From NCBI RefSeq assembly GCF_004153545.1, contig NZ_SDVA01000010.1, positions 62,001 through 126,000 on the forward strand: 64,000 nucleotides of DNA. Direction: 5' to 3'. A model generated the notes under the pieces. That model ran no database searches. It was not told the origin of the DNA and saw only the letters and a list, made by a program, of their open reading frames with translations. A program made the position numbers and the translations under genes. How positions within the stretch are numbered: position 1 is the first letter of the stretch; each line of letters opens with the position of its first letter. This document shows, piece by piece, positions 50,438 to 61,912 of this stretch. This DNA is from Serinicoccus sediminis. GTDB lineage: Bacteria; Actinomycetota; Actinomycetes; Actinomycetales; Dermatophilaceae.

Positions 50438-51568
50438 TCAGCCGCCCGACGTCGAGGAGTCCTCCGTCTGCGCCAGGCCCTCCTGCACCGCCTCCTCGAC
50501 CGCGTCCGCGCCCGGTGACTCCTCGGGCTCGTCGGCCCGCTCCAGGGTCCGGCTGGCCACGGCCGCACGGTCCGACCCGTCCACCGTGGCCGGCCCGGTC
50601 GGCGTCGTCCCGGCGCGGGCAGCCGCCGACCGGGTGCCGCCGCGGCGGACGGCCGGCAGACCCGTGCACAGGGCCCGCGAGTAGACCTCGTCGGCGTCCA
50701 GCCGCCGGAGCTCGGCGGTGAGCGCCTCGAAGGTCGACGGTGAGTGGAGGGCGACCAGACGGGGTTGGCTCCCCGGGACCGCCAGCGTCGCGGTGTCCTT
50801 GCCGTCGTCGGTGCGGACCAGGTCGATGGGGCCCGAGGCCCGGCTCAGCCGGACGCTCTGCAGGCCGGAGCCCGCCGGGGAACGGACCACCTCGACGGGG
50901 CAGCGCAACGAGGCCGCCAGCCAGCCGGCCAGCAGGTCGCAGCTCGGGTCGTGCGCCTCGCCCGCCACCGTGACGGACCGCACCGGCTCGAACGGCTCGC
51001 TCTCCAGGGCGGCGGCCAGCAGGGCCCGCCAGCGGGTGACCCGGGTCCAGGCCAGGTCGGTGTCGCCGGGTCGGTAGTGCTTGCCCCGGCGGCGCAGCTG
51101 GGTGCCGGCCTCCACGTCGGGCGAGGCGGCCGCGTCGGTGATGCGGCGGTGCGCCATCTGGCCCAGGGGCGACCCGGCGACGTCCGCCTCGACCCGGCCC
51201 GGCCACCACGCGACGACGGGGGAGTCGGGCAGCAGGAGCGGGGTCACCACCGAGCTGCCGTGGCGGGTGAGCTCGCCGTAGAGGCGCAGCACCACGATCT
51301 CCGACGCGCCGGCGTCGCCGCCCACCCGGATCTGGGCGTCCAGCCGGCCGCGTCCCCGCGCGTTCGCGGACACGACGACGAGGATGCGCGCCGGGTGCTG
51401 GCGCGTGGCGCGCGTGGCGACGTCAACCGCCTCGTCGGCCTGCTCCTCGTCCACCACCACGATGAGCGTGAGCACCCGGCCCATGGCCATCGCGCCGACG
51501 TCGTTGCGCAGCCGGACGAGGTTCTTGGCGACGTCAGCCGCGCTGCAGCTGGGAAGGTCGATGATCAT
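50438..51568 (-). CDS. opcA: OpcA, glucose-6-phosphate dehydrogenase assembly protein
   Basis: A 376-residue protein that supports assembly or redox control of glucose-6-phosphate dehydrogenase. LTLIVVVDEEQADEAVDVA and EIVVLRLYGELTRHGSSVVTPLLLPDSPVVAWWPG are recognisable OpcA segments. The last 75 residues are disordered and acidic. ATG 51568 overlaps the zwf stop (ATGA); an upstream GTG at 51580 would overlap more. In most relatives pgl (6-phosphogluconolactonase) follows, but here the operon ends and rbpA converges. Confidence 0.92.
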   Translation of the reverse strand: MIIDLPSCSAADVAKNLVRLRNDVGAMAMGRVLTLIVVVDEEQADEAVDVATRATRQHPARILVVVSANARGRGRLDAQIRVGGDAGASEIVVLRLYGELTRHGSSVVTPLLLPDSPVVAWWPGRVEADVAGSPLGQMAHRRITDAAASPDVEAGTQLRRRGKHYRPGDTDLAWTRVTRWRALLAAALESEPFEPVRSVTVAGEAHDPSCDLLAGWLAASLRCPVEVVRSPAGSGLQSVRLSRASGPIDLVRTDDGKDTATLAVPGSQPRLVALHSPSTFEALTAELRRLDADEVYSRALCTGLPAVRRGGTRSAAARAGTTPTGPATVDGSDRAAVASRTLERADEPEESPGADAVEEAVQEGLAQTEDSSTSGG

Positions 51569-53118
51569 GGCAGCCTCCACTCGCGTCCGTCACGCCGCAT
51601 GAGCTCGTCGGCGTCGGCAGGCCCCCACGTGCCCGCGGGGTAGTCCTGGGGTGGGGAGGCCTGCTGGTGCCAGTGGTCGATGACCGGGTCGAGGATGCGC
51701 CAGGACTGCTCGACCTCCGCGTGCCGGGGGAACAGCGGTGGTTCGCCCAGCAGCACGTCGAGGATGAGCCGCTCGTAGGCCTCCGGGCTGGACTCGGTGA
51801 AGGAGGATCCGTAGCCGAAGTCCATCGACACGTCCCGCACCTCCATCTGGCTGCCCGGCACCTTGGAGCCGAAGCGCATGGTCATGCCCTCGTCCGGCTG
51901 CACCCGGATGACGATGGCGTTGGCACCGAGCTCCTCGGTCGCGGTCGAGCTGAACGGCAGGTGCGGGGCCTTGCGGAAGACCACGGCGATCTCGGTCACC
52001 CGCTTGCCCAGCCGCTTGCCCGTGCGCAGGTAGAACGGCACGCCCGCCCACCGGCGGGTGCGCACGTCCACCTTGAGCGCGGCGTAGGTCTCGGTGTGGT
52101 GGTCCTCCTCGACCCCGTCCTCGTCGAGGTACCCGCGCACCTTGTCGGTGCCCTGCCAGCCGGCGGCGTACCGGCCGCGGGCCGAGGCCGCGTCCAGGTC
52201 CTCCGGCAGCCGTACCGCGGCCAGGACCTTCTCCTTCTCGGCCCGCACGGCGTCCGCCGTGAACGCGACCGGCTCCTCCATGGCGGTCAGGGCGAGGAGC
52301 TGGAGCAGGTGGTTCTGGATCACGTCGCGCGCCGCACCGACCTCGTCGTAGTACCCCGCCCGACCGCCGATGCCGATGTCCTCGGCCATGGTGATCTGCA
52401 CGTGGTCCACGTAGTTGGCGTTCCAGACCGGCTCGAAGAGCTGGTTGGCGAAGCGCAGCGCCAGGATGTTCTGGACGGTCTCCTTGCCGAGGTAGTGATC
52501 GATCCGGAAGACCGAGTCGGGCGGGAAGACCCCCTCGACGATCTCGTTGAGCTCCTGGGCGCTCTCCAGGTCGTGGCCGAAGGGCTTCTCGATGACCACC
52601 CGGCGCCACGTCCCCGGTCGGGGGTCGGACAGCCCGGACTCCTGCAGCCGGGTGCACACCGCGGCGAACCAGGACGGCGGGATCGACAGGTAGAACGCAT
52701 GGTTGCCGCCGGTGCCCCGCTCCTCGTCCAGCGAGCGGACGGTGCGGGCCAGCAGCTCGAAGGCGTCCGGGTCGTCGAACGCGCCGGGGACGAAACGGAA
52801 GCCCTCGGCGAGCGAGCGCCATACCTCCTCCCGGAACTCGGTGCGGGCGTGCTGTCGCACCGAGTCGTGCACCACCTTGGCGAAGTCCTGGTCCGCCCAG
52901 TCCCGGCGCGCGAAACCCACCAGCGAGAAGCCCGGCGGCAGCAGGCCACGGTTGGCCAGGTCGTAGATGGCCGGCATGAGCTTCTTGCGGGCCAGGTCAC
53001 CGGTGACGCCGAACATCACCATGCTGCACGGCCCGGCGATCCGGGGCAGACGCTTGTCGTCGGGGTCGCGCAGCGGGTTGGCGTCAGCGGTGACGGGGGC
53101 GGGTCCGGAGCCGCTCAC
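51565..53118 (-). CDS. zwf: Glucose-6-phosphate 1-dehydrogenase
   Basis: A 517-residue entry enzyme of the oxidative pentose-phosphate pathway. It has FGVTGDLARKKLMPAIYDLA for the coenzyme and RIDHYLGKE with the catalytic His-Lys region. The C-terminal half has YLRTGKRLGKRVTEIAVVF. The GTG start overlaps the pgi stop (GTGA) and adds about 25 residues before the Rossmann fold, normal for actinobacteria. Works with OpcA encoded next. Confidence 0.96.
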   Translation of the reverse strand: MSGSGPAPVTADANPLRDPDDKRLPRIAGPCSMVMFGVTGDLARKKLMPAIYDLANRGLLPPGFSLVGFARRDWADQDFAKVVHDSVRQHARTEFREEVWRSLAEGFRFVPGAFDDPDAFELLARTVRSLDEERGTGGNHAFYLSIPPSWFAAVCTRLQESGLSDPRPGTWRRVVIEKPFGHDLESAQELNEIVEGVFPPDSVFRIDHYLGKETVQNILALRFANQLFEPVWNANYVDHVQITMAEDIGIGGRAGYYDEVGAARDVIQNHLLQLLALTAMEEPVAFTADAVRAEKEKVLAAVRLPEDLDAASARGRYAAGWQGTDKVRGYLDEDGVEEDHHTETYAALKVDVRTRRWAGVPFYLRTGKRLGKRVTEIAVVFRKAPHLPFSSTATEELGANAIVIRVQPDEGMTMRFGSKVPGSQMEVRDVSMDFGYGSSFTESSPEAYERLILDVLLGEPPLFPRHAEVEQSWRILDPVIDHWHQQASPPQDYPAGTWGPADADELMRRDGREWRLP

Positions 53119-54746
53119 CGGGTGAGCGCGGCGCGCAGCTGGCTCAGCCCCTGCGCCTGGTCGGTGAGGTGCAGGCGGAGCACGGGGCGGCCGTGGTCCG
53201 CGAGCACGGCGGCGTCACCGGCGGCCTGGGCCGCGATGAACTCCCCGAAGCTGAAGTCCTTGCCCGGGACCGGCAGGTCCGCAGCGGGCGCGCCGGTGAC
53301 CTGCAGGTAGACCCCCTGGGCCGGACCACCCTTGTGGTACTGCCCGGTGGAGTGCAGGAAGCGGGGTCCCCAGCCGAAGGTGACGGGCCGACCGGTCCGC
53401 CGGACGAGGCCCCCCTGCACCTGGGCGAGGTCGGCGTGCTCCACCCGGTCCAGGTAGACCATGAGGGAGAGGTAGCCGCTGCGGGGGTCGAGCTGGTCCA
53501 GCAGCGCGTCGACCGCGCCCTCGAGGGTGCTGACACCCTCCGGCATCCACCCGTCGCCGCCGGCACGGATCTCCACCGCGTCGTCGACGAGGTCGGGGTC
53601 GCCCGCGCCGTCCGCGCCGTCCTCCATGATCTCCCGCGCCGCCTGCTTGGCGCTCTCGACGTCGGGCTGGTCGAAGGGGTTGATGCCCAGGAGGCGGCCG
53701 GCCACCGCGGTGGCGACCTCCCACAGCAGCAGCTGGGCGCCCAGCGACCCGGAGACCCCGACCACGGAGCCGGCGCCGTCGACGGCGGGGGGCTCCTCCT
53801 GGTCCTGCGGGGACAGGACGACGACCGTGCAGTCGTCGGTGCTGTCCAGGCCGTCGGTGGGGAATCCACCCGCCGGGGTCACGACGGGGAGCACGCCGGT
53901 GCCCTGCTTGCCGGTCGACTCGGCGATGAGCTGCTCGGCCCAGTCCGCGAGCCCGGCGATGCCCGAGCCCGCATCGGTGAAGAGCAGCTTGTCCCGCAGC
54001 GGCCGGGTCCCGGCCAGCGCGGCTCCGAGCCGCAGGCCGGGGTTGGCCCCGTCGTCCTCGGCCAGCAGGTCGGCCACCTCCTCCGCCTCGTCGAGCAGGG
54101 CGCCGATGTCGGCGCCGGCCAGCCCGGAGGGCACGAGGCCGAAGGCGGTGAGGGCCGAGTAGCGGCCACCGACCTCCGGGTCGGCGTTCACCACGCGGTA
54201 GCCGTCGGCCCGCGCCTGCTCGTCGAGCGGGCTGCCCGGGTCGGTGACGATGACGATCCGCTCGGTCGGGTCGATGCCGGCCTCGGTGAAGGCGTGCACG
54301 AAGGCACGCCGCTGGCTGTCCGTCTCCAGGGTGGACCCGGACTTGGAGGAGACCACCACGGCGCTGGCGGCGAGGTCCTCCTCGAGGGCCGACCGGACCA
54401 TGTGGGGGTCCGAGCTGTCCAGGACCACCAGCTCGACGCCGGCGGTGCCCGTGATGACTTCGGGCGCGAGGGACGAGCCGCCCATGCCGCACAGCACGAC
54501 GCGCCGGACACCGCGCTCGCGCAGCTGCTCGCGCAGTGCCTCGACCTCCCCCACGAGCGGACGCGAGCTGCGGTGCAGCCCGACCCAGGACAGCCTGATG
54601 GCCGCCTCGGACTCGGCCTCGGGTCCCCAGAGCGTGGCGTCGCGGGCGAAGAGCCGTGAGGCCACGGCCTCCTCGACGAGACCGGGCAGGTGGCGCTCGA
54701 CCGCCTCCGCGGCGGCGCCCAGGGCCTGGACCGCGAGGGCGCTCAC
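53115..54746 (-). CDS. pgi: Glucose-6-phosphate isomerase
   Basis: A 543-residue sugar isomerase with two SIS-type domains. Seen are [12 protein letters not shown] (about residue 85), [22 protein letters not shown] (phosphate binding, about 130-142) and a C-terminal [21 protein letters not shown] segment containing the catalytic-loop residues. It is the actinobacterial type found inside tkt-tal-pgi-zwf operons, diverged from the classical PGI signature. GTG 54746 overlaps the tal stop by 4 nt. Length is usual for this group. Confidence 0.93.
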   Translation of the reverse strand: MSALAVQALGAAAEAVERHLPGLVEEAVASRLFARDATLWGPEAESEAAIRLSWVGLHRSSRPLVGEVEALREQLRERGVRRVVLCGMGGSSLAPEVITGTAGVELVVLDSSDPHMVRSALEEDLAASAVVVSSKSGSTLETDSQRRAFVHAFTEAGIDPTERIVIVTDPGSPLDEQARADGYRVVNADPEVGGRYSALTAFGLVPSGLAGADIGALLDEAEEVADLLAEDDGANPGLRLGAALAGTRPLRDKLLFTDAGSGIAGLADWAEQLIAESTGKQGTGVLPVVTPAGGFPTDGLDSTDDCTVVVLSPQDQEEPPAVDGAGSVVGVSGSLGAQLLLWEVATAVAGRLLGINPFDQPDVESAKQAAREIMEDGADGAGDPDLVDDAVEIRAGGDGWMPEGVSTLEGAVDALLDQLDPRSGYLSLMVYLDRVEHADLAQVQGGLVRRTGRPVTFGWGPRFLHSTGQYHKGGPAQGVYLQVTGAPAADLPVPGKDFSFGEFIAAQAAGDAAVLADHGRPVLRLHLTDQAQGLSQLRAALTR

Positions 54747-55888
54747 CGGGAGCCCTCCTGCCCGCTCCCACCCTGGCCGGCCTTGTCCAGCTCGTCCTGC
54801 ACGGTGCCGAGCAGCTCGGACCAGGACTTCTCGAACTTGTCCACGCCCTCGACCTCGAGCTGCTCGACGACGTCGGTGTAGGACACGCCCACCCGCTCCA
54901 GGTCGTCGAGCACCTGCTGCGCCTCGGCGTAGGCGCCGGTCACCGTGTCGCCCTGGAGCTCGGCGTGGTCGACGGTGGCCTCGAGGGTCTTGGCCGGCAT
55001 GGTGTTGACGGTGTGCGGAGCCACGAGCCCGGTGACGTACATCGTGTCCTCGTAGTCCGGGTTCTTCACCCCGGTGGAGGCCCACAGCGGCCGCTGCAGG
55101 TGGGCGCCGTCGTCGGCGAGATTCTGCCAGCGCGGGGTGCCGAAGACCTCCTCGAAGGCCTGGTAGGCCAGCCGGGCGTTCGCCAGACCGGCGCGGCCGC
55201 GCAGCGCGAGCGCCTCGTCGGTGCCGATCTCCTCCAGGCGGGAGTCGATCTCGCCGTCCACGCGCGAGACGAAGAAGCTCGCCACGGAGTGGATGGAGGA
55301 CAGGTCACGTCCCTGCTCGCGGGCCTGCTCGAGACCGGTGAGGTAGGCGTTCATGACCCCGCGGTAGCGGTCGAGGGAGAAGATGAGGGTCACGTTGACG
55401 CTGATGCCGCTGGCCAGCGTCTGGGTGATCGCCGGCAGGCCCTCGACGGTGGCCGGGATCTTGATGAACAGGTTGGGGCGGTCCACGGTGGACCACAGCT
55501 GCTGCGCGATCTGCACGGTGCGCTCGTCGTCCTTGGCGGCGCCCGGGTCCACCTCGATGGACACCCGGCCGTCGACACCGCCGGTCCTCTCGTAGACCGG
55601 CAGCATGACGTCGCAGGCGTTGCGGACGTCCTCGGTGGTGAGCGCGAACACCGTGCTGTCGACGTCGGCGCCGTCGGAGGCCAGGTCGCGGACCTGGTCG
55701 GAGTAGGCCTCACCCTCGGCCAGCGCGGCCGCGAAGATGGTGGGGTTGGTGGTGATCCCGAGGACACCGCGGTCGACGTAGGACTGCAGCTCCCCGGAGG
55801 AGATCATCGGACGGTTCAGGTCGTCCAGCCAGACGGAGACCCCGGCGTCGGCCAGGTCGTGGAGGGTGGTGCGGGCGTGGTCGGTCAT
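54743..55888 (-). CDS. tal: Transaldolase
   Basis: A 381-residue TIM barrel transferring a dihydroxyacetone unit between pentose-phosphate sugars. [14 protein letters not shown] (about residue 43), the Schiff-base lysine in NLFIKIPAT (about 139), and [20 protein letters not shown] are clear, with [10 protein letters not shown] downstream. The last 20 residues are Gly/Gln-rich. It starts 41 nt after the tkt stop and overlaps pgi by 4 nt. Confidence 0.96.
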   Translation of the reverse strand: MTDHARTTLHDLADAGVSVWLDDLNRPMISSGELQSYVDRGVLGITTNPTIFAAALAEGEAYSDQVRDLASDGADVDSTVFALTTEDVRNACDVMLPVYERTGGVDGRVSIEVDPGAAKDDERTVQIAQQLWSTVDRPNLFIKIPATVEGLPAITQTLASGISVNVTLIFSLDRYRGVMNAYLTGLEQAREQGRDLSSIHSVASFFVSRVDGEIDSRLEEIGTDEALALRGRAGLANARLAYQAFEEVFGTPRWQNLADDGAHLQRPLWASTGVKNPDYEDTMYVTGLVAPHTVNTMPAKTLEATVDHAELQGDTVTGAYAEAQQVLDDLERVGVSYTDVVEQLEVEGVDKFEKSWSELLGTVQDELDKAGQGGSGQEGSR

Positions 55889-55929
55889 GACACTCCTCAG
55901 ATGGTGGTGGGCAGGGTGGTCGCTGCGGG

Positions 55930-58131
55930 TCAGGCGCCGACGGTCTCGGAGCCGCCGTCGTCGGGCACCTCGGCACCACCGGGGACGGGTGCGCCGGAGG
56001 CGTCCTCGATCGAGTCGCGGGCCGCAGCGGCGACCGCCTCGGCGGTGATGCCGAACTCGCGGTAGAGGGTCTGGTAGTCGGCGGAGGCACCGTAGTGCTC
56101 GAGGCTGATGAGCCGACCGGCGTCACCGACGACCTCCCGCCAGCCCTGACCGACCGCCGCCTCGACGCTGACGCGGGCCCGCACGGTGGGCGGCAGCACC
56201 GACTCACGGTAGGCGCGGTCCTGGGTGCTGAACCACTCACGGCAGGGCATCGAGACGACCCGGGCGTGGATGCCCTCGGCCTCGAGCTGATCGCGCGCCT
56301 CGACGGCGAGCTGCACCTCGGACCCGGTCCCGACGAGGATGACGTCGGGGGTCCCGCCCTCGGCCTCGAGCAGCACGTAGGCACCACGGGCGGTGCCCGC
56401 GGCGGGACCCATCCGGTCCCGGTCGAAGACCGGCAGGTTCTGCCGGCTCAGGACCAGGGCCGCCGGGTGGTCGGTGATCCCCAGCACGGTGCGCCAGGCC
56501 ACCGCGGTCTCGTTGGCGTCCGCCGGGCGGATGACGTCCAGGCCCGGGATGGCGCGCAGCGCCGCCAGGTGCTCGATCGGCTGGTGGGTCGGTCCGTCCT
56601 CACCCAGGCCGATGCTGTCGTGGGTCCAGACGTAGACGGGGTTGGCCTGCTGGATGGCGGCCAGGCGCAGCGACGGGCGCATGTAGTCGGAGAAGGTGAG
56701 GAAGGTGCCGCCGTAGGGCCGGGTCAGGCCCTCGAGGCAGATGCCGTTGAGGATCATCCCCATGGCGTTCTCGCGGATGCCGAAGTGCAGCGTGCGGCCG
56801 TACTCGTCGCCGGGGAACATCTCGGTGGACTTGCCGCTCGGCACGAACGAGGGAACGTTCGACATGGTCGTGTTGTTGGAGCCGGCCAGGTCGGCGGAGC
56901 CGCCCCACAGCTCGGGCATCACGTCGGCGAGAGCGTTGAGGACCTCCCCGGACGCCTTCCTCGTGGCCATCCCCTTCTCGTCGGCGGGGAAGGTCGGGAT
57001 GGCTGCGTCCAGGCCCTCGGGCAGCTCGTGGCTCTGGAGCCGGTCGAGCAGCTGCGCCCGCTCCGGGTTGGCCTCGCGCCAGGCCTGGAAGCGCGTCTCC
57101 CAGGCCGCGTGCGCCTCGGCGCCCCGCTCACCCACCCGGCGCGCGTGGCTCAGGACCTCGTCCTCGACGGCGAAGGTGCGGCGGGCGTCGAAACCGAGCA
57201 GCTGCTTGGTCGCCGAGACCTCCTCGGCGCCGAGGGCGGAGCCGTGCGCGGCACCGGTGTCCCGGGCCTCGGGGGCCGGCCAGGCGATGATGGTGCGCAG
57301 CAGGACCAGCGTCGGGCGGTCGGTCCGGGCGCGGGCCGCCTGGAGCGCGGCGTACAGCTCGTCGATGTTCTCGGTGTAGGGGGCCTGGTCGCGCCAGTCC
57401 ACGACCTCGGTCGCCCACCCGTACGCCTCGTAGCGACGCGCGACGTCCTCGCTGAACGAGATGTCGGTGTCGTCCTCGATGGAGATGAAGTTCTGGTCGT
57501 AGATGACGGTGAGGTTGGACAGCTCCTGGTGGCCGGCCAGCGAGCTCGCCTCGGACGTGACGCCCTCCATGATGTCGCCGTCGGACGCGATGACCCAGAT
57601 CTGGTGGTCGAAGGGGGACTCGCCGGGAGCGGCGTCCGGGTCGAGCATCCCCCGCTGGCGGCGCTGCGCCATGGCCAGCCCGACGGCGGAGGCCATCCCG
57701 GAGCCCAGGGGGCCGGTGGTCATCTCGACGCCGGTCGTGTGGTGCACCTCGGGGTGCCCCGGGGTGGCCGAGCCCCACGTGCGCAGCTGCTGCAGGTCCT
57801 CCAGCTGCATGCCGTAGCCGGACAGGTACAGCTGGATGTACTGGGTCAGGGCGGCGTGGCCGGCCGACAGCACGAACCGGTCGCGGCCGAGCCAGTGGGG
57901 GTCGGCGGGGTCGTGCACCATGACGTTCTGGTAGAGCAGGTAGGCGAGCGGGGCCAGGCTCATGGCGGTGCCCGGGTGCCCGCTGCCGCACTTCTCGACG
58001 GCGTCGGCGGCCAGGACGCGGGCGGTGTCGACCGCCCGGACGTCGGCGTCGGTCCAGCCGACCTGCGAGCAGACGGGCCGCGCCAGCGCGCTGTCGCGGC
58101 CGGCGGTGTAGGTCTCGGTGGAGGTGGTCAC
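55930..58131 (-). CDS. tkt: Transketolase
   Basis: A 733-residue thiamine-diphosphate enzyme, first gene of the pentose-phosphate operon. [18 protein letters not shown] (about residues 48-65), the ThDP motif region [22 protein letters not shown] (GDxxEG), [15 protein letters not shown] with the catalytic Glu, and [16 protein letters not shown] are present. About 25 residues of acidic tail extend beyond the usual C-terminus. GTG 58131 has AGGAG at good spacing (58141 region, minus strand). Length is slightly above the typical 690-700. Confidence 0.96.
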   Translation of the reverse strand: MTTSTETYTAGRDSALARPVCSQVGWTDADVRAVDTARVLAADAVEKCGSGHPGTAMSLAPLAYLLYQNVMVHDPADPHWLGRDRFVLSAGHAALTQYIQLYLSGYGMQLEDLQQLRTWGSATPGHPEVHHTTGVEMTTGPLGSGMASAVGLAMAQRRQRGMLDPDAAPGESPFDHQIWVIASDGDIMEGVTSEASSLAGHQELSNLTVIYDQNFISIEDDTDISFSEDVARRYEAYGWATEVVDWRDQAPYTENIDELYAALQAARARTDRPTLVLLRTIIAWPAPEARDTGAAHGSALGAEEVSATKQLLGFDARRTFAVEDEVLSHARRVGERGAEAHAAWETRFQAWREANPERAQLLDRLQSHELPEGLDAAIPTFPADEKGMATRKASGEVLNALADVMPELWGGSADLAGSNNTTMSNVPSFVPSGKSTEMFPGDEYGRTLHFGIRENAMGMILNGICLEGLTRPYGGTFLTFSDYMRPSLRLAAIQQANPVYVWTHDSIGLGEDGPTHQPIEHLAALRAIPGLDVIRPADANETAVAWRTVLGITDHPAALVLSRQNLPVFDRDRMGPAAGTARGAYVLLEAEGGTPDVILVGTGSEVQLAVEARDQLEAEGIHARVVSMPCREWFSTQDRAYRESVLPPTVRARVSVEAAVGQGWREVVGDAGRLISLEHYGASADYQTLYREFGITAEAVAAAARDSIEDASGAPVPGGAEVPDDGGSETVGA

Positions 58132-58351
58132 TGGTTCATCTCCTGACGGTGCGGGGGCACGTGACGACGCGGCGCCGCGAGGACGCCCCGGTACACCACG
58201 ACCATAGTCCCTGGGGGGTCGGGCGCGAGCCGGGCCGCCCCCGTCCCGGTCCGCGGCGCGGGCCACCACCCGGGGCGGCTACGATGGACGGTGCGACGTG
58301 AGCCCCTGAGCGCTCCTCGCGCGACCCGCACCACGACCGTCGAAGGATGCC
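58132..58351. promoter_or_regulatory. Divergent tkt/ctaB intergenic region
   Basis: The 220 nt between divergent operons hold no gene. On the minus strand TATGGT (58207 to 58202) is a candidate -10 for tkt, about 75 nt before its GTG. On the plus strand TACGAT (58280-58285) is a candidate -10 for ctaB, about 67 nt before its GTG. No -35, repeat or operator stands out. Confidence 0.4.
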
Positions 58352-59320
58352 GTGACCACGCTCCACCCACGCCCCGCCCGTCCCGGACGGACGCGGCCCG
58401 GGACCGCGGGTCGGGGCGCCCGGCCGTGGCGGCGGGTGGTGGGCGACTACGTCTCGCTGACCAAGCCGCGCATCATCGAGCTCCTGCTGGTCACCACCTT
58501 CCCGGTGATGTTCCTCGCCGAGCGCGGGGTCCCGCCGGTGTGGCTCATCGTGGCCACCCTCGTCGGGGGCACCCTCGCGGCGGCCTCGGCGAATGTCCTC
58601 AACTGCTACCTCGACCGCGACATCGACGCGCAGATGCACCGCACCTCCACCCGGCCGCTGGTCACCGGCGCGATCTCGCCGCGCTCCGCGCTCGTCTTCG
58701 GCGCCGTCCTGGGGGTGGCCTCGGTGCTGTGGCTGGGGCTGGTCGTCAACTGGCTGTCCGCCTGGCTGGCGCTGGGCGCGATCACGCTCTACGTCGTCTT
58801 CTACACGATCGTCCTCAAGCGGCGCACCAGCCAGAACATCGTCTGGGGCGGGGTCGCGGGGTGCATGCCCGTGCTCATCGGCTGGTCGGCGGTCACGGAC
58901 GGGCTGTCCTGGGCCGCGCTGGTGCTGTTCCTCGTCGTCTTCTTCTGGACGCCGCCGCACTACTGGCCGCTGTCGATGCGCTTCAAGGAGGACTACGCCG
59001 CGGCCGGCGTGCCGATGCTCCCGGTGGTCGCCGAGGACATCGCCGTGGGCCGCCAGGTCGTGGCGTACGCCTGGGTCACCGTCCTCACCTCGCTCGTGCT
59101 CGTCCCGGTCGCCCCGATGGGATGGGTCTACACCGTCGTCGCGGTGGTCGCCGGCGCGGTCTTCGTCGTGGAGTCGCACCGGCTGCTGGGCCGGGCCCGG
59201 GCCGGGGTGACCGGCCCCCCGCTCGGGGCGATGCGGCTGTTCCACTTCTCCATCAGCTACCTCACCCTCCTCTTCCTGGCCGTGGCGGTCGACCCGCTGC
59301 TGCACCTGCCGCTGACATGA
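58352..59320 (+). CDS. ctaB: Protoheme IX farnesyltransferase (heme O synthase)
   Basis: A 322-residue UbiA-family prenyltransferase that adds a farnesyl group to heme b for heme-copper oxidases. [18 protein letters not shown], the first Asp motif [15 protein letters not shown], and the second YDxxxKR-like [14 protein letters not shown] are present, and [13 protein letters not shown] follows. About nine membrane helices. GTG start at 58352, preceded by AAGGATGCC, leaves a basic 28-residue head. Its stop overlaps the ctaA ATG by 4 nt. Confidence 0.95.
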   Translation: MTTLHPRPARPGRTRPGTAGRGARPWRRVVGDYVSLTKPRIIELLLVTTFPVMFLAERGVPPVWLIVATLVGGTLAAASANVLNCYLDRDIDAQMHRTSTRPLVTGAISPRSALVFGAVLGVASVLWLGLVVNWLSAWLALGAITLYVVFYTIVLKRRTSQNIVWGGVAGCMPVLIGWSAVTDGLSWAALVLFLVVFFWTPPHYWPLSMRFKEDYAAAGVPMLPVVAEDIAVGRQVVAYAWVTVLTSLVLVPVAPMGWVYTVVAVVAGAVFVVESHRLLGRARAGVTGPPLGAMRLFHFSISYLTLLFLAVAVDPLLHLPLT

Positions 59321-60351
59321 CCACCTCGCCCCCCCGTCCTCGTCCCTCGGCGGCCGCGCCCAGGGCATACCTGGTGGACCGGCTGCTGCCGCGCACCCCG
59401 GGACGGTGGCTGCGGACGACGGCCTGGGCCTCGCTGATCGCCAACTCGCTCCTCGTCCTCACCGGGGGGCTGGTGCGGTTGACCGGCAGCGGGCTGGGCT
59501 GCCCGACCTGGCCGCGCTGCACGGACGCCTCGTGGACCAACACCCCGGAGATGGGGGTGCACGGCGTCATCGAGTTCGGCAACCGGGTCCTCACCTTCCT
59601 GCTCGCGGCGATCGCGATCCTCACCTTCCTCGCCGTGTGGCGGCTGCGTCGCCGGCACCGCGACCTGTTCGTCCTCGCGCTGCTCATGGGACTCGGGATC
59701 CCGCTGCAGGCGGTGCTCGGCGGCATCACCGTCCTCACCGGGCTCAACCCGTGGGTGGTCGGCATCCACTTCCTCGTCTCCGGAGTCCTCATCGCGCTCG
59801 GGGCCGTCCTCGTCACCCGGGCACGACGGGTGAGCCTGCCGCGGGTGGCGCACGCCCATCGTCCGGGCCAGGTGCGCACCGACCGTCGCGTGGTGCGGGC
59901 GCTCGCCGCGGTCATCGCCGTCAGCACCGCGCTGACCGTCTACCTCGGCACCCTCGTGACCGGCACCGGCCCGCACTCCGGCGACTCCGGCGAGGTGGCA
60001 CGGCACGCCTTCGACGCCTATCTCGTGACCCGGGCGCACGTCGTGCCGGTCTACGTCCTCGTCCTGGCGACCGGCGCCGCGCTGCTCGGCGCCTACACCC
60101 GGCGCTGGCCGGCCGCCGTACGCCGACGGCTCGTCGCCCTGTCCGTCGTGCTCGTGGCCCAGGCCGCGGTCGGCTACTACCAGTTCTTCACCGGGCTCCC
60201 GGTCGCCGCGGTGGCGCTGCACCTCGTCGGCGCCGCCACCCTCGTCGCGGTGAGCGCCACGACGGTCCACACCCTGTATGCCGTCAGCGCCCCCGCGCCC
60301 CTGGCGCCGCAGGGCGCGGCCGCGGTGCGGGAGCCGGAGCGCCGGCGGTGA
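59317..60351 (+). CDS. ctaA: COX15/CtaA heme A synthase
   Basis: A 344-residue membrane protein with eight helices converting heme O to heme A. The first half has [20 protein letters not shown] with the paired Cys loop, and HGVIEFGNR with a heme-ligand His. [28 protein letters not shown] is the matching second motif. The second half has RAHVVPVYV and LHLVGA with the remaining His. It is coupled to ctaB (ATGA) and to the following ABC ATPase (GTGA). Confidence 0.93.
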   Translation: MTTSPPRPRPSAAAPRAYLVDRLLPRTPGRWLRTTAWASLIANSLLVLTGGLVRLTGSGLGCPTWPRCTDASWTNTPEMGVHGVIEFGNRVLTFLLAAIAILTFLAVWRLRRRHRDLFVLALLMGLGIPLQAVLGGITVLTGLNPWVVGIHFLVSGVLIALGAVLVTRARRVSLPRVAHAHRPGQVRTDRRVVRALAAVIAVSTALTVYLGTLVTGTGPHSGDSGEVARHAFDAYLVTRAHVVPVYVLVLATGAALLGAYTRRWPAAVRRRLVALSVVLVAQAAVGYYQFFTGLPVAAVALHLVGAATLVAVSATTVHTLYAVSAPAPLAPQGAAAVREPERRR

Positions 60352-61085
60352 GCCAGGGCGCCTCCCGCCCCTGCGCCGTCGAGCTGCACGACCTGACCCG
60401 CAGCTTCGGCGGGACCACGGCGCTGCGGGGCCTGACGCTGGACGCCCGCGGCGGCGAGGTGACCTGCGTGCTCGGACCGAACGGTGCGGGCAAGACCACC
60501 GCGGTGGAGATCGCGGTCGGCCTGCAGCGGCCGGACGGCGGGCAGGCGAGGGTGCTCGGGCGCGACCCCTGGGGTGCCGGTGCCGCCCACCGGGACCGGG
60601 TCGGGGTCATGCTGCAGGACGGCGGGCTGCCGCAGGCGGTGACCCCCCAGGCCCTGCTGCCGCACCTGGCCCGGTTGTACTCCCGGCCGCTCGACGTGCC
60701 GGAGCTGGCCGGACGGCTGGGCATCCCCGCGTTCGGGCGCACGCCGGTCCGCCGCCTCTCGGGAGGACAACGGCAACGGGTGGCGCTGGCCGCGGCCCTG
60801 GTGGGGGACCCGGACGTGGCCTTCCTCGACGAGCCGACCGCCGGTCTGGACCCGCACGCCCGGCGCGAGGTGCACACGCTCCTGCGCGAGGTGGCCGGGC
60901 ACGGCACCGCGACGGTGGTGACGACCCACTCCTTCGAGGAGGCCCAGCGGCTCGCCGACCGGGTGGCGGTGGTGGTCGACGGCCGGGTGGCGGCCCTGGG
61001 CAGCGTCGAGGACGTCTGCCTCGGCGCCGGCGCCACCGGCCTCGAGGAGGCGTACTTCGCGCTGACCGACGGGGCGGCCCGGTGA
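60348..61085 (+). CDS. ABC-2 type exporter ATPase
   Basis: A 245-residue ATPase. Walker A GPNGAGKTT (about residue 43), signature LSGGQRQRV, Walker B VAFLDEPTAGLDP and H-loop TTHSFEEA are intact; the Q-loop reads MLQDGGLP. It partners the membrane protein encoded next. The homologous three-gene group in mycobacteria (ctaA-like protein plus ABC-2 exporter before sufR/sufB) is annotated as drug-export-like, with no proven substrate. A heme or lipid role is a fair guess from context. Confidence 0.9.
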   Translation: MSQGASRPCAVELHDLTRSFGGTTALRGLTLDARGGEVTCVLGPNGAGKTTAVEIAVGLQRPDGGQARVLGRDPWGAGAAHRDRVGVMLQDGGLPQAVTPQALLPHLARLYSRPLDVPELAGRLGIPAFGRTPVRRLSGGQRQRVALAAALVGDPDVAFLDEPTAGLDPHARREVHTLLREVAGHGTATVVTTHSFEEAQRLADRVAVVVDGRVAALGSVEDVCLGAGATGLEEAYFALTDGAAR

Positions 61086-61858
61086 GCGCCGCCCCCACGA
61101 CGACCCGGGTCGAGGCCCCCGCGGCCCGGCGGGTGCTGGCCCAGGCACGGTTCGAGGCGCTCGGCCTCCTGCGCCACGGGGAGCAGCTGCTCGTCTCGGT
61201 CGTGCTGCCCGTCCTCGCGCTGGTCGGGCTCAGCCTCGTGGCCTTCCCGGAGCTGGCCGTCGGGCGGTGGTCGGGCGCCGCCCGCATCGACGTCCTCACG
61301 CCCGGGGTCCTCGCGCTCACCGTCCTGTCCACCGCCTTCACCGGCCAGGCCATCCTGCTCGGGTTCGAGCGGCGCTGGGGCGTGCTGCGGCTGCTCGGCA
61401 CGACGCCGCTCGGCCGCGGCGGGCTGCTCCTCGCGAAGACGACCGCCGTGCTCGCGGTCCTGACCCTGCAGCTGCTGCTCGTCGGGGCGGTGGCCCTGGT
61501 GCTCGGCTGGCGGCCGGCCCTCGCCGGGGTGCTGCCCGCCGTCCTCGCCGTCGGCCTGGGCGCGCTGGCCCTGGTGGCACTCGCGGCCTGCGTCGGCGGG
61601 GCCCTGCGGGCCGAGGCGGTCCTCGCGCTGGCCAACCTCGTATGGGTGCTGCTCGCCGGGTTCGGCGGCACCCTGCTGCCGGCGGCCGCGCTGCCCGCCG
61701 GCCCGCTGCTCTCGCTGCTCCCCACGGCGGCGCTCGGGGACGCCCTGCGCGACGCCTTCGTCCTCGGCTCCTGGAACTGGCCGGCGCTCGGTGTGCTGCT
61801 GCTCTGGGGGCTGCTGGCGGGGCTGCTGGCCCGTCGGCTGCTGCGCTGGTCGGACTAG
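61082..61858 (+). CDS. ABC-2 type exporter permease
   Basis: A 258-residue protein with six membrane helices starting at about residue 36, including GERRWGVLRLLGTTPLGR-like cytoplasmic loop (FERRWGVLRLLGTTPLGRGG), which is the ABC-2 coupling region. It overlaps the ATPase by 4 nt and ends 70 nt before the sufR-like start. Very Leu/Ala rich. Substrate unknown. Confidence 0.88.
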   Translation: MSAAPTTTRVEAPAARRVLAQARFEALGLLRHGEQLLVSVVLPVLALVGLSLVAFPELAVGRWSGAARIDVLTPGVLALTVLSTAFTGQAILLGFERRWGVLRLLGTTPLGRGGLLLAKTTAVLAVLTLQLLLVGAVALVLGWRPALAGVLPAVLAVGLGALALVALAACVGGALRAEAVLALANLVWVLLAGFGGTLLPAAALPAGPLLSLLPTAALGDALRDAFVLGSWNWPALGVLLLWGLLAGLLARRLLRWSD

Positions 61859-61912
61859 GTCGCGCCGGTCCGCGCGGTGAGGGTGCCCTACCTTGGCACC
61901 CGGCGCGCGAAT